From Corallochytrium limacisporum (Eukaryota > Opisthokonta), in the NCBI GenBank assembly GCA_002811645.1, contig PDIP01000129.1, forward strand, positions 1 through 26,394: a DNA stretch of 26,394 nt, written 5' to 3'. Of this stretch, positions 16,961-26,384 are shown piece after piece. How positions within the stretch are numbered: the first letter of the stretch is position 1; each line of letters begins with the position of its first letter. Under the pieces are notes generated by a model. That model had not been told where the DNA came from, ran no database searches, and saw only the letters and a list, made by a program, of their open reading frames with translations. The position numbers were made by a program, and so were the translations under genes.

Positions 16961-17959
16961 TCAAGCGTCAACTGTGTCCACTTCATTATCTTCCAACTCA
17001 ATGCCTGTTTGATAGTCTGCAAGCATAAAGTAGGGGTTATTATCTGTAAGGCGGAAGTGATATGCTAATGCGCCAAGCAGACAAACTTTGAGCAAATCTG
17101 TTGATACAGCAAGGAATGCAGACGATTGTGCTTTCCAAATGGTCCACATGAGCAACAGAATGAGGGACAGGAAATAGAACGTTACTGCGACATTAAATTG
17201 AACCATCAAACGTAATTTGGCTTTGTCTGGTACCGTATTTTCTTTGTCTTCGTCCTCCTCATCTATGTCCTCATGTGCATCTGTCTGTTCATGGCTTGGA
17301 GAATCTTCGTTGTATGCATTTTCGAGAATCGCCTCCGGATCACCATCTGATTGGAGTCCCTCGACATTTCCATTGGCACCCGCGGCTTGCTGCTCAGTTC
17401 TAATAATTTTCATTTCTAAGGCTTCTCTTTCCAGCTGGGAGGTCTGGAAAATCCAAGTCCACATGTAAAAAAGCATAAAGAGATTCGTGAGGCCCGCAAT
17501 AAAGAGGATGTTCCGCTCCAGAGTGGACGACAAATACAAGATACCGTTCTCGTCCTTGTCGTCCTCGATACCAATGATGTAGTCTTTGGTGAGACCACTA
17601 ATGACATACAGTGCAGGTCCGATGTAAATTGCCAGAGTGTGTTCACCTAGTGTGTCCCGAGTAATACACCACCCACTAGCAAAGAGCATCATCAACAGAA
17701 TGAGCATTCCTTCAGCGATATTGACGAAAAACAACCACACAAAGAATACGCCCTCCGAGGCAGTTTGAATGTATACCACAGTCCAAAATTCTTTTAGCAT
17801 GATTAAGACAGAAGTTGTAAATATGACACGATGTAACTGCCATCCCTTAGATTTTACATTTCTGTGTATAATCCAGTCCACACTAGTTGCCAAAACGACA
17901 GCTGCACTGATGCCTAGTAGGGCAGAGTATGCTGCCAAAAGCCAGCCTTGTGGCGACAT
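16961..17959 (-). CDS. Seven-transmembrane protein, GOST (GPR107/TMEM87)-like
   Basis: The 332-residue protein has seven hydrophobic helices at about 5-30, 44-65, 71-97, 108-123, 149-173, 251-275 and 280-301. Between helices 5 and 6 lies a long acidic loop (about 205-245, with DIDEEDEDKE). The end of helix 3, MLFASGWCITRDTLG, resembles the corresponding GOST-family segment (L..S.G.GI.R..LG). GOST proteins act in the Golgi and endosomal system and normally carry a luminal GOLD-like domain of 150 or more residues before the membrane part. Here the ATG at 17957-17959 leads straight into helix 1, so that domain is absent or lies in an unseen upstream exon. Seven TM helices are clear; the family is a moderate call. 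CUL3 lies upstream on the same strand, with 1.5 kb between. Confidence 0.7.
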   Translation of the reverse strand: MSPQGWLLAAYSALLGISAAVVLATSVDWIIHRNVKSKGWQLHRVIFTTSVLIMLKEFWTVVYIQTASEGVFFVWLFFVNIAEGMLILLMMLFASGWCITRDTLGEHTLAIYIGPALYVISGLTKDYIIGIEDDKDENGILYLSSTLERNILFIAGLTNLFMLFYMWTWIFQTSQLEREALEMKIIRTEQQAAGANGNVEGLQSDGDPEAILENAYNEDSPSHEQTDAHEDIDEEDEDKENTVPDKAKLRLMVQFNVAVTFYFLSLILLLMWTIWKAQSSAFLAVSTDLLKVCLLGALAYHFRLTDNNPYFMLADYQTGIELEDNEVDTVDA

Positions 17960-19457
17960 TTCTACGCTTTCTATGAATCACAGTGAAAGCAAGTCTAATA
18001 TTTGTTTTCTTTGTCGTCAAATAATCATATTTGTGTCCCATTCCACCTTAAATCTTGCAGAACGAGGACAATTTTTCCCTTTGCAATACATTACGTGCTA
18101 TCACGGAAGTACCTCATGAATGGACGTGATTCATGTTCGACAAGAGGAGATTCATCAACAACAGGAAGAGCCATTGGTTTTTAATGCTGCTGTTACATGG
18201 CTCGTCGACTGGTAGTATGTGACACGCGTAACTCAGTATTCTGTTGTGTGGTTTGCAGCGTCGCTCTGGAGCCCCACCGAAGCAAAGCTGAAAGCAGCCG
18301 TGGGCCAGTGTTGTGCCACAGCAGGAAGTGCGTGTAGGGAGGAAGGAGTGAGGGACTTTTTTCTCCGAGCGCTTTGTATGCCGGTCCCAGCTTCCCACTT
18401 CCCCCATACTTCTTCAGCTGCCGTAGTGGAGGAGACAGCCCGGGGAACCGCAAAGGCAACATGTCCACCTCAATGTGTGAAGCAATCGCGCCAGTGCACA
18501 ATGCAGTACTGAGTGAGCTTCTTCTCACTCAGGCTCGGAATTTTAAAGAATTGACAAGCATAGATATACTTGTGTTTGCTGTTTCACCATCCGCATGAAA
18601 CGCTGATCATACTGGGGTGGACACAGCCCTGTGATGACGATTTCGAGGATGATGTGTTGATGGCAGCACCCACCCCTCCTTTGCCGGCCCCCCTCCCCGG
18701 GGGGGGGCTCTCTTTCCGGTTCTGTTGCAAGTAAAGTGCTACCGGGTGATTCTAAGAGCCTGCCTGCGACCCCGCCGGATCGCGGAAAAAGCGTGCGATG
18801 GTGCAGTGAAATTATTTGTGCGTCCTAAAGGGGGAGGTCCGTGGGTGCCGTGGAGAGAGCGTGTGGAAGAGAGTTTCCCAATTTGTTCCGGACCCTTTGA
18901 AGCTGATGGCAGCTCGAATACCCCTCCCTGACCAGCGGCACCCCCCCCCCCTGCACCGTCATACACTACAACGAGTGCAGTGGCAGACAGGGAGAGTGCC
19001 ACCTAAGAACCACTCTTCGCCAAATCTTAGTTCAACTGAAGCATTCTGCCTTTAAAACGTCATGCACTCAGTATTGAGCACACGAGAAAGCGTTAAGTGC
19101 TGCATTCCTCAAGTGACTACGGGTGTGCATCATCAACACAACCACCGCAAACCTTCGTTGTCCTGCTCCCGGGCGGGGGAAGGGGGCAGAGGCCGGCACA
19201 CCAACGCGTACGGACTGTCGGGGTTGGGGTCGGTTGGGAGCTCAAGGTACATGATGAGAAGGAGTCAGCATTCTACCAGAAACAAGCAGCCCCAGAATCT
19301 TTGTTCCTGAGAGGCACAACGCCGCAATATTGCGTTGTCGCTCATAATGGAGAACTGCACACAGCATGAGTCTTCGATCCACTCTATACGATCCACTATG
19401 GAGTCAATTAAACTACACTATGTATTATGTTACTACTACGCTAAAATATGATGGGAT
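17960..19457. other. 1.5-kb intergenic region between CUL3 3' end and seven-TM gene
   Basis: It should hold the CUL3 3' untranslated region and the seven-TM promoter. It contains a perfect 9-base-arm hairpin at 18509-18532, a G9 run at 18699-18707 directly following a C-rich stretch, and a C11 run at 18941-18951. A GTGATGA resembling a snoRNA C box lies near 18636, but no D box follows. Several overlapping reading frames of 60-97 codons exist on both strands, none with recognisable motifs. No RNA gene could be identified by eye. Confidence 0.5.
18509..18532. repeat. Perfect inverted repeat, 9-base arms
   Basis: CTGAGTGAG at 18509-18517 and CTCACTCAG at 18524-18532 flank the 6-base loop CTTCTT. 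In RNA it would form a stable stem. It lies about 550 bases upstream of the seven-TM start and 925 bases beyond the CUL3 stop, so it does not sit at an obvious gene end. Confidence 0.75.
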
Positions 19458-21737
19458 TCAGGCAACATACTTATAAAACCTTCGGTTGTTTTCGTCTCTC
19501 TCAAGGTACTCTTTGTCAATGAGTACCTCGATTTCCCTCTTGATTAGAGAAAGGTCAGGCTTGAAGCGACTTTGGAGTTGAGCCGCAACTTCAGAGATAA
19601 GACCGCTGTGCTCCATGTGCTTTCTTGCCTTCATGACTCGGACAATGCTGGCCTGAATAGTCAACTTCCGGTCTTCATCTACTTTCTTGCGTGTATCCTG
19701 TCGGTCTGCATCAGCCGCTTCCCTGTCCCTCATTCGAGGGATCCGAATCTTAATAACCTTACTTTGGAAATCAGTATTGAACGTATACTTCGTCGTGCCG
19801 TCCACATCAACCCTCTTCAAAAGCCTGTGCTTGCCTGCACAAAAGGCCTTAAGTGTTCCAGTCACCTCCCTCTGAGTCAGGCCCGTCTTTCTGCACAACT
19901 CAGCTGGAGTCAATTGCTCATCTCCAGCAAAGTTAAGCAGCAACACCGCTTGATGAGTGCTCAAGGTCAATTCATACCAACGCAGGCCCACCAAACATCT
20001 TATGACAACACTTCCAAGATTGGTTTGCCAGCTGAGTTTCCTTCCTGAATGTTGATTGTAGTAATAGTTTTCAAATGACGTGAGGGCGTCCTGAAATTCC
20101 TTCGGAAGTGTGCATGGAGGTTGCATAGTGTTCGGCCAGCATCCCATCGTCAGAATCTTGACACTGAAGTCGAAGGGTGATGTGGTTGCAGTTCTGCGTT
20201 TGAATGCGTCGGTGAGGTCATTTGAGACTGCTATATCCTTGAACATGCCTTCTAGTTTGTTTGTGAATGCATAGGATGATTCAGTGTTGAGACGGCTTAT
20301 CATCAAATGCTCGAGATCCTCATTTGTTACCTTATCCTGCAGCAAGCGCCTACTTAGATGGTCCTTGTAGTATCTTTCAAAGATGTCTTTCTCACCTAAG
20401 AAGCGGTGAATCACAAGGCACTTTTCAACTAGGGACTCAAGGTCTTCATCTATGCTCAATTTGCTGCCCTTGCGAAGCAGGTCGTCAATGTACATGTTGA
20501 GATACTCTGGCAGTCTCTGATTGAGTGCCAAGACATTTCGGTAAGCCGCATGCAGGTTTTTCTGAAACGTGAGATCTCCATCGAAGCCTTTCTCTAGAAT
20601 GTCATCAGTCTGGGACTTGAAGTCAAGGATATCACCGATATACTTGATGGCGTCCTTAGGTGTCAGAGATAGTGGAGTGGAAGACCCTTCTTCGTTTGGA
20701 TCCATGTCACTCGACTGACCGATAGCAACAATACCCCGCCCAGTTGAGATCACATACTCGCTAAAGACCTCGAGCATCCTTGTAATCCCACCATCAACCC
20801 GCTTCAGTAATCCATGCATACGGGCGACGTCATCATGCTGGTAATTCTTCAACATATATGAGAGACCGCTATTTTCCGGGCTCAAAAGCCTGTCGAGATG
20901 GTTGGCAATCATCTCAGTTTCAACAACCCTGACCACTTTGTCTTCGGTTCCCACATCTAGACACTGCATAACACGATCACTCTCTTCTTTAAGACGATTC
21001 TCGACCTTTTTCAAGTATGAGCTCACGTCATTTTCCTCAATGTAACGGATACTTTCACTGTGGAAGTGCTGCTGCGACCTTTCCAGATAATAGAGTTCAA
21101 ATTCTGCCTCATAGTAATAGCGGCTATTGATCCCGAGGTGTAGCAGCATTTGGACAATGCTTCGAAGAGTACTATGATCCATCGGTTCCCCTAGTCGTTC
21201 CCTTTGAATATGGTCCAGCATTGCTTCTCGAGTCTGCTCTCTGATTGGCGACTTGCTAGTCACCTCCTCTCGAAAGATTTTCAGACCTAGTTCCTTGGCT
21301 GTCAACATTTCCTGCTTTCGGATATGTGCTCTTTCGAAGTACATGAGAATGTCTTGAATCATTCTCATGGCTGTTGTGTGGTCTTTCCATACTGTCTCAA
21401 GGGTTCTTATTAATGTAGTGTTGTCATCCAGGTTGGCTTCAACTTTCTTCGCTTCTTGCTGCAGATGTTCTCTGATCACATCCTGTAGACCCTCGTATAG
21501 GACATTTCCCTTTTTGTTCAACACTATTGTGTAGGCATAACGATACAGTTCTTCAAAGCTCAATTTGGATGGATTCTTTAACTGAATCTCCTTAATTGCC
21601 TTTCTCAACAGCTCCCAGTTCGAGGTTGCGTGCTGTGGATTGATCTGTGGGATATTGGCTGTAACGTTGACAGCCATCTTCCCCAGCCTTCGCCGAGGAG
21701 GCTGAAAATTACTCATTCTTGTTGTTGATGGGCTCAT
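19458..21737 (-). CDS. CUL3: Cullin-3 ubiquitin ligase scaffold
   Basis: CUL3 links BTB-domain substrate adaptors to the RING protein RBX1. The 759-residue product is close to human CUL3 (768). After a short N-terminal extension it reads NPQHATSNWELLRKAIKEIQ, then NPSKLSFEELYRYAYTIVLN, as in CUL3 rather than CUL1 or CUL4. Cullin repeats follow, then the cullin homology domain near 470-620. The C-terminal winged-helix domain has the NEDD8 site in IVRVMKARKHMEH; K703 corresponds to K712 of the human protein. The protein ends in RRFYKYVA, the usual cullin terminus. The ATG at 21737 is used, though a second at codon 8 (MSNFQPPRRR) is equally plausible. The gene is divergent from NUF2 across 1.2 kb. 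Its BTB adaptors are not in this window. Confidence 0.97.
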   Translation of the reverse strand: MSPSTTRMSNFQPPRRRLGKMAVNVTANIPQINPQHATSNWELLRKAIKEIQLKNPSKLSFEELYRYAYTIVLNKKGNVLYEGLQDVIREHLQQEAKKVEANLDDNTTLIRTLETVWKDHTTAMRMIQDILMYFERAHIRKQEMLTAKELGLKIFREEVTSKSPIREQTREAMLDHIQRERLGEPMDHSTLRSIVQMLLHLGINSRYYYEAEFELYYLERSQQHFHSESIRYIEENDVSSYLKKVENRLKEESDRVMQCLDVGTEDKVVRVVETEMIANHLDRLLSPENSGLSYMLKNYQHDDVARMHGLLKRVDGGITRMLEVFSEYVISTGRGIVAIGQSSDMDPNEEGSSTPLSLTPKDAIKYIGDILDFKSQTDDILEKGFDGDLTFQKNLHAAYRNVLALNQRLPEYLNMYIDDLLRKGSKLSIDEDLESLVEKCLVIHRFLGEKDIFERYYKDHLSRRLLQDKVTNEDLEHLMISRLNTESSYAFTNKLEGMFKDIAVSNDLTDAFKRRTATTSPFDFSVKILTMGCWPNTMQPPCTLPKEFQDALTSFENYYYNQHSGRKLSWQTNLGSVVIRCLVGLRWYELTLSTHQAVLLLNFAGDEQLTPAELCRKTGLTQREVTGTLKAFCAGKHRLLKRVDVDGTTKYTFNTDFQSKVIKIRIPRMRDREAADADRQDTRKKVDEDRKLTIQASIVRVMKARKHMEHSGLISEVAAQLQSRFKPDLSLIKREIEVLIDKEYLERDENNRRFYKYVA

Positions 21738-22908
21738 TAGACCATCTTACGGACCATCGAATTTCCCACTTTTGCGTACACAGCAGAGCAAATGGCGTCT
21801 GTACATACTCATTATTTCAGGAGGATTTTTTCCAAACAGGAACTTAAGTACTTTGTACAATAGTAAGACAGACATAGAAAGCTTCAGCCTTTCAACGTCA
21901 TGTTGCTTATACTCTACTTCGGTGCACATGATCAAGCCCTGCGCCGATCGGGAAGACCCGCATATGTGTCAGTCTTCGGATCAGGGAGGGAAGGTGGGTA
22001 ATTTCTGAGTAGCCTGGCTGCGAAAACGTATGTATTCCCTCCTCGCCGCCCGTAACGGCCGAAACGTAGAGCCAAGCCAGAGTGCTGACAGGAGCGGCAG
22101 CCACAACGCTAGGTCGCGATAGTGTGGGCTTGTCAACCCACCTTCTGAGCTGTCGGATGTCTGAAACACAGAGTTTTACTGTCGTACCACGACTTGGGTC
22201 TCCTGGTTTGTGTGGAGCGGTGTAGTTCAACAGCCAAATCGAAAATGACCAAACTCCTCAAATCGAAGACTTGTCGCGCGTCATTTCTTCTCCTGTGAAC
22301 TAGCAGACACTGACGTTTGTTAGCCAAACTTCCCAGCACGAAACACTCACGGCGCGCATTTCACTCTCTCCTCTCGAAGGAAGGGGTCTTTGGAACGACT
22401 CTGTACCACCCTGTATGTAGCAGGCTTAACTGTGAAAGTCAAAGGGACTGCCTAGGGTTCCCTACCCAGCCGCTCTGTCACCAGCCGCTTCCCCACCGCC
22501 CCTATGGTGAGCAGCAGTTTCAGTTGTATAAGCAATATGGAGAGGGCGGAACTGCCCCTACTGGGACACAGAAGCCTGCCGGGGCTCTGGAAATATGGAA
22601 CCCCTTCCACCAGCTCAGCTACCCGGTATGAGTTTGGCGCCGAAAATTCAGAAAAAATATCTTGGGCAAGAACTCGATACTATGGTGAGGGGTTGGAGAG
22701 TTTAGTATGCCTTGGCCAAAAAGAGGTCTCTGACAACCCTTAGGAAAGAACCAGTCAATTGAAAAGAGAACTTGCTAAGAGGCTAGGAGATGCAAAGACT
22801 ATGACAAGGTATGCATTTGTATTTAAGAGGAATGGTGTATTTAAACCAATAAAGCTGCTGTGAGAAAATGGTCACCGGGAATCACAGTGAGAGAACACAA
22901 CTGAAATC
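21738..22908. promoter_or_regulatory. Divergent promoter region between CUL3 and NUF2
   Basis: This 1.2-kb region presumably holds the promoters of two outward-facing genes. The clearest site is TTTGGCGCCGAAA at 22633-22645, a near-symmetric E2F-type element 264 bases before the NUF2 start. GCGCG-rich patches lie near 22273 and 22350. A + strand frame of 104 codons (22317-22631) shows no recognisable motif and is not called as a gene. No RNA gene is seen. Confidence 0.45.
22633..22645. promoter_or_regulatory. E2F/DP-like site upstream of NUF2
   Basis: TTTGGCGCCGAAA fits the E2F consensus TTTSSCGC and is nearly palindromic. NUF2 is an S/G2-M gene in many eukaryotes, so regulation by E2F/DP would make sense. 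The bare octamer should occur about three times by chance in a window of this size, so this is only suggestive. Confidence 0.35.
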
Positions 22909-24243
22909 ATGTCAAACGAATACTCATACCCGCTCCTGAAGTCTGTCGAAATTTCGGCATTCCTCAGGGAGGTCGGTCTATCTGTCAAAGAAAAGGAGCT
23001 TCAGAATCCGACCCCCGAAATGGTTACCCGCATCTATGAAGTCTTTGTTGAATTACTCATGGGGGCCACTCGGGAGGATCTGATTACGAGTACTGCCAGT
23101 GTGCGAAACGAAGACCATTTGGGACAGCATCCTGAACTCCATGAGGAGTCTTCCATTCAAGAGCTCATGTTCCGTGCCATTCAGACGCTTATGGAAACCT
23201 GTGGGGTCAGCGACTTTACAATCCGGGATTTGATTGCACCCGAACCGAAGCGCACTCGGTCAACTCTGAGTGCCGTCGTCAACTTCGCGCGCTTCCGAGA
23301 GGAGCACATGGAAAAGTACAGGGAGCTTTTGGAGGGTACGGAAGGGTTGGTAAGTAGGAAGCAGATTCTACAGGCTCGCCTTGCCGACGTGAATGAAGAG
23401 GTGGGCAAGTACCGAGCTGAGAAAGCCGCACAGCAACCCGAAGTGGATATCCGCACTCATGAACTCTCAGCTCTGAATGCAACCATTGACAAATTGCACG
23501 AAGAACAGCACAGGTTGCAACTGGAGCTCCGCAGTGTCAAGGAGGAGAACCTGAAGTTGGAAGAGGAGCACGCCACCATTGAAAAGACCCTCCAGCAAGA
23601 AAGCCGCGAACTGGGTACCTTGCGTGACGCCTACGTACCTGAACCTGAAGTTCTACACAACCATGTTGTTGAGACTGAAAACCGCATTGAACAGGTCAAG
23701 GTTGCGCTGGAAGAGAGCCAGCGTAAGGCTCGTGAATTTATGGTCAAAGTGGAATCCCTCAATAAGGTGCATGAGGATCTGCAGAACGTCTTGGTTGACA
23801 TGACCAACACGGAGAATACTATCAAGGCCACTCATGAGGCAGAGCGAAGTGTTGAAGCAAGCCAGGAAGAATGCGAGCGCTTGCAGCAGCAGGTGCAGGA
23901 GACTCAGCAGAAAGCAGTCAATTCTAAGAGAATGCTTTCTAACTACCAAAAGAAAATCTATCGTGCGCAGGAGAAAGGTACAACGAGGCAAGAGACTCTC
24001 CAGTCCAAACTGCAAGACGTCCAGGCCGAGAACCAATCCTTAATTGAAGAAGAGGCTTTTAACAGACAAAAAGGAGTGGAGCTGGAGAGTAAGGCCAATC
24101 AGATACGAGACAATACGGCAAGAGAACGAGAGAGGCGGGATGCCGAAGTTGAGGAGATGAAGAAGAGCGTCGAAGAGCTATCCAAGAGCGTTCGTGCCTA
24201 TCACAACAGCATTTCAGGACACTTGCAGGTTCATTGTCCCTGA
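22909..24243 (+). CDS. NUF2: NUF2, kinetochore NDC80 complex subunit
   Basis: NUF2 pairs with NDC80 to attach kinetochores to spindle microtubules. The 444-residue protein is near the usual length (about 450-465). Residues 1-150 match the NUF2 calponin-homology head: YSYPLLKSVEISAFLREVGL, then PTPEMVTRIYEVFVELLMG, and later FRAIQTLMETCGVSDFTIRDL. After VNFARFREEHMEKYRELLEG, where the head meets the stalk, a long coiled coil rich in Glu, Gln and Lys runs to the C-terminus. The ATG at 22909 gives the expected head with no extension. It has no introns, which is unusual for this gene. The next gene lies 421 bases downstream on the same strand. Confidence 0.95.
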   Translation: MSNEYSYPLLKSVEISAFLREVGLSVKEKELQNPTPEMVTRIYEVFVELLMGATREDLITSTASVRNEDHLGQHPELHEESSIQELMFRAIQTLMETCGVSDFTIRDLIAPEPKRTRSTLSAVVNFARFREEHMEKYRELLEGTEGLVSRKQILQARLADVNEEVGKYRAEKAAQQPEVDIRTHELSALNATIDKLHEEQHRLQLELRSVKEENLKLEEEHATIEKTLQQESRELGTLRDAYVPEPEVLHNHVVETENRIEQVKVALEESQRKAREFMVKVESLNKVHEDLQNVLVDMTNTENTIKATHEAERSVEASQEECERLQQQVQETQQKAVNSKRMLSNYQKKIYRAQEKGTTRQETLQSKLQDVQAENQSLIEEEAFNRQKGVELESKANQIRDNTARERERRDAEVEEMKKSVEELSKSVRAYHNSISGHLQVHCP

Positions 24244-24664
24244 ACTTCACTAATTCTATTCATTTCCATTCTTCATAACCACTATTTAAATAAAATGGAC
24301 TTGGCAACTTATTATGCGGAGCTATTGAAAAGGACTCTAACGAATGTACGGCTTCTGCAACATCCTTCGGGACAGCCCTCCACTTCGTCCCCCTTCCTGC
24401 CAGCAAGTAACCACTGCCTGCCCCCCCCCCCTTCTCAAGGGAAGTCGGGAACAGGGTCACTATGGAACCCTATTGGTGACGGATCGTGACGGTAGTCGGG
24501 GCGGGTTTCGGGCCGGCAGAACGACGTGCCCTGTTCACCTTGACCAACGCCCAAAAGAGGTACAAAGTGACGTCTCGTTGGAATTGAATGTACAACAGTT
24601 ACAATATGCGCAAAAGGTCAAATTTGTAGACAATCTAGGATAGGACAGGACAATCATACAAATC
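24244..24664. other. 421-base spacer after NUF2
   Basis: It holds the NUF2 3' end and the promoter of the next gene. The only notable element is a C11 run at 24421-24431, which lies in the same kind of C-rich setting as other tracts in the window. An AT-rich stretch ending in ATTTAAATAAAA near 24284-24295 could serve as a polyadenylation signal region for NUF2. No coding frame or RNA gene is convincing. Confidence 0.45.
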
Positions 24665-25348
24665 ATGTCTAAACGGAAAGCAGAAGAGCCTACTCCAAAG
24701 GGAGGCATGAAGAGTTCCAAGAAGCCGAAGAACTCTAAAACCAAAGAAAAGGACACTGAGTTCACAGAACCATTGCCCAAGAGGGACAAAAAGAAGAGGT
24801 TACGATTTCCAGACCATCCAGAGTTTATGCCAAATCTAACTCCGAAAGAAGTTCTACAGAGTGGTGCCTTTGGAGGCACTTACTTCCGTAACATTAGGAG
24901 TAGTGTTACAGGAAAGTGCTACAGGGACGTATGGAAGGAGCTTCCTGAGGATTGGATTGATGGACTAAGTGTCAAAAGACACCTTGCATCTCAAGAATAT
25001 CGGTTGGATGTGAATAAATACCATGCCAAGTGTGGACAGACTCTTGAGCAATGGGAATCTTCAGGCTGGATTACAGGACAAGATCCCTATGGATGGTTCC
25101 AATGGTATTGTCGTTTCTATCAAGGCCGCCGAAGTGCCGACGATGGTCGTCAGATTGCTAGAGCTCGTGGCGTCATCAGCGATAGCGGTCGATTCCGGAA
25201 CCAGCTGATAAACAAGTGCCATGCAAGCGGCAAGAGTTTCGACGACACCAGTGTTTCACCTGTGATTAGGCAAGTTTTGCTGCACTGGGGATACGAGCTG
25301 ACTGAAGCCGATGCCATGACCTATCTAAAGAAAAAGGGAAAGGCATAA
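24665..25348 (+). CDS. Conserved nuclear-looking protein of unknown function
   Basis: The 227-residue protein begins with a lysine-rich stretch, residues 2-47 (MSKRKAEEP ... KRDKKKRLRF), which looks like a nuclear localisation signal. The core (about 55-220) has LTPKEVLQSGAFGGTYFR, then DPYGWFQWYCRFYQGRR at 140-156, DDGRQIARARGV at 159-170, and SPVIRQVLLHWGYE at 198-211. I recall uncharacterised fungal and algal proteins with this same W/Y/R-rich core, but cannot name a family or function. The many invariant-looking aromatic and arginine residues suggest a compact fold that could bind nucleic acid; this is speculation. The ATG at 24665 is the start. It is convergent with the ERI1-like gene, 68 bases apart across a TA repeat. 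Confidence 0.85.
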   Translation: MSKRKAEEPTPKGGMKSSKKPKNSKTKEKDTEFTEPLPKRDKKKRLRFPDHPEFMPNLTPKEVLQSGAFGGTYFRNIRSSVTGKCYRDVWKELPEDWIDGLSVKRHLASQEYRLDVNKYHAKCGQTLEQWESSGWITGQDPYGWFQWYCRFYQGRRSADDGRQIARARGVISDSGRFRNQLINKCHASGKSFDDTSVSPVIRQVLLHWGYELTEADAMTYLKKKGKA

Positions 25349-25384
25349 CCGTGAACCCACACGGCAAACGTAAAATCTTACTAC

Positions 25385-25406
25385 TATATATATATATATA
25401 TATATA
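25385..25406. repeat. (TA)11 microsatellite
   Basis: Eleven TA units lie between the stops of two convergent genes, 37 bases after one and 10 bases before the other. The tract may fall in both 3' untranslated regions and could vary in length between strains. Confidence 0.95.
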
Positions 25407-25416
25407 CATTACTACA

Positions 25417-26145
25417 TTACGCACCTGGGCGGTAGCCATCGTCTAGCATTGCATCCAAAATACGGCGAACGTTCCGGCAGTCGTCTATTCCTGAATGATG
25501 ACGACCTTCAAGCTCAAGATTGAGCAATTGCAGCATGCCAATCATGCCTCCATCTGGGTTTTTCTTGAAATACCGCCTGAAGTCACGCTTGATGTTAAGC
25601 CATGTTAGCATGTGCCGCGGCACGTACATCTTGTGAAGGCTGCAATTGTGGGGCAGACAGGTCTTGAAGTCCCAATCTCCGCAGGTCATGTAAACAAATG
25701 AATTAGTCTTATTACCAGAAACATCCCCGTGAATGTCTTGGGTTAGCCCGTGTTTCTGCAACCAACTCTCATGCAACCGCATAGCCTCAGGGAACGTTGG
25801 TGCCGAGTCCACTGTGCCTTGCTCGATTCCAGTCAGTTCCGTACAGAACTTGGTCAATTGTGGATTGAGTGTAGGTTTTACGTAGGTATGGAATTCATCT
25901 ACCACGGTACCGTCTTTCAGGCTGTACAGGAGGGTCGGAAACTCGATGATTTCATTGTTCGGTTCCAAGGGAGTCTCGTTTGGATCGTGACAGGTAGCTT
26001 CGAAATCCAGAATCAGAGCATAGTCAATGGCCGCAGGCTGCCTTCCCAGATTTCTCCGCACTATTGTTTTGTGTTTCGTGACTCTGTCAACTTTTTTCAT
26101 AAGATGAACCACCTGAGGTGCTCGTATTGCTATTGTTGCTCGCAT
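25417..26145 (-). CDS. ERI1-type DEDDh 3'-5' exoribonuclease
   Basis: ERI1 family enzymes trim 3' ends of histone mRNA, 5.8S rRNA or small RNAs. The 242-residue protein carries the exonuclease motifs in order: D47-F-E49-A-T-C (Exo I), CGDWDFK (Exo II), and HHSGIDDCRNV near the C-terminus with the catalytic His and Asp (Exo III). Between them, EIIEFPTLLYSLKDG, then FHTYVKP and FCTELTGI, are typical of the ERI1/THEX subfamily. It has no SAP domain, unlike human ERI1, so it resembles ERI2/ERI3 in size. The frame opens at a TTG at 26154, but the ATG at 26145 is preferred. The first 40 residues are basic with only one acidic residue, which could be a mitochondrial presequence. Confidence 0.9.
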   Translation of the reverse strand: MRATIAIRAPQVVHLMKKVDRVTKHKTIVRRNLGRQPAAIDYALILDFEATCHDPNETPLEPNNEIIEFPTLLYSLKDGTVVDEFHTYVKPTLNPQLTKFCTELTGIEQGTVDSAPTFPEAMRLHESWLQKHGLTQDIHGDVSGNKTNSFVYMTCGDWDFKTCLPHNCSLHKMYVPRHMLTWLNIKRDFRRYFKKNPDGGMIGMLQLLNLELEGRHHSGIDDCRNVRRILDAMLDDGYRPGA

Positions 26146-26384
26146 GGCAGTCAAGTAAGCCTATATCGATATCAATGCCTACTCCCTCGAGTGTGCTGAT
26201 TCGCTCTAAGCAAAGCATGCTTACCGACTGGCTCAAATTTATACACTGCCTGTTGGTTGTAATACGTTCAGATATGGAATACTGATGAATTGGTTGCGCA
26301 AAGTCAAGAATTTTTCATTGTGGTTGTTTTCCTCGCACATGACATGTGTGATGCTTGGCCCACGTTAAGACCACAAGGGCCCCT

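Noticed and set aside
18193-18528. Overlapping 97-111 codon frames on both strands upstream of the seven-TM gene
   Set aside because: Open on both strands at once with no recognisable motif; typical of chance frames in GC-moderate non-coding DNA.
18636-18720. Possible C/D box snoRNA (GTGATGA near 18636)
   Set aside because: No CTGA D box or terminal stem was found within a suitable distance.
22317-22631. 104-codon frame upstream of NUF2
   Set aside because: No motif, mixed composition and position in a divergent promoter region; likely chance.
26146-26154. TTG-initiated extension of the ERI1-like gene
   Set aside because: An ATG follows three codons later and nothing in the extension is needed for the fold.
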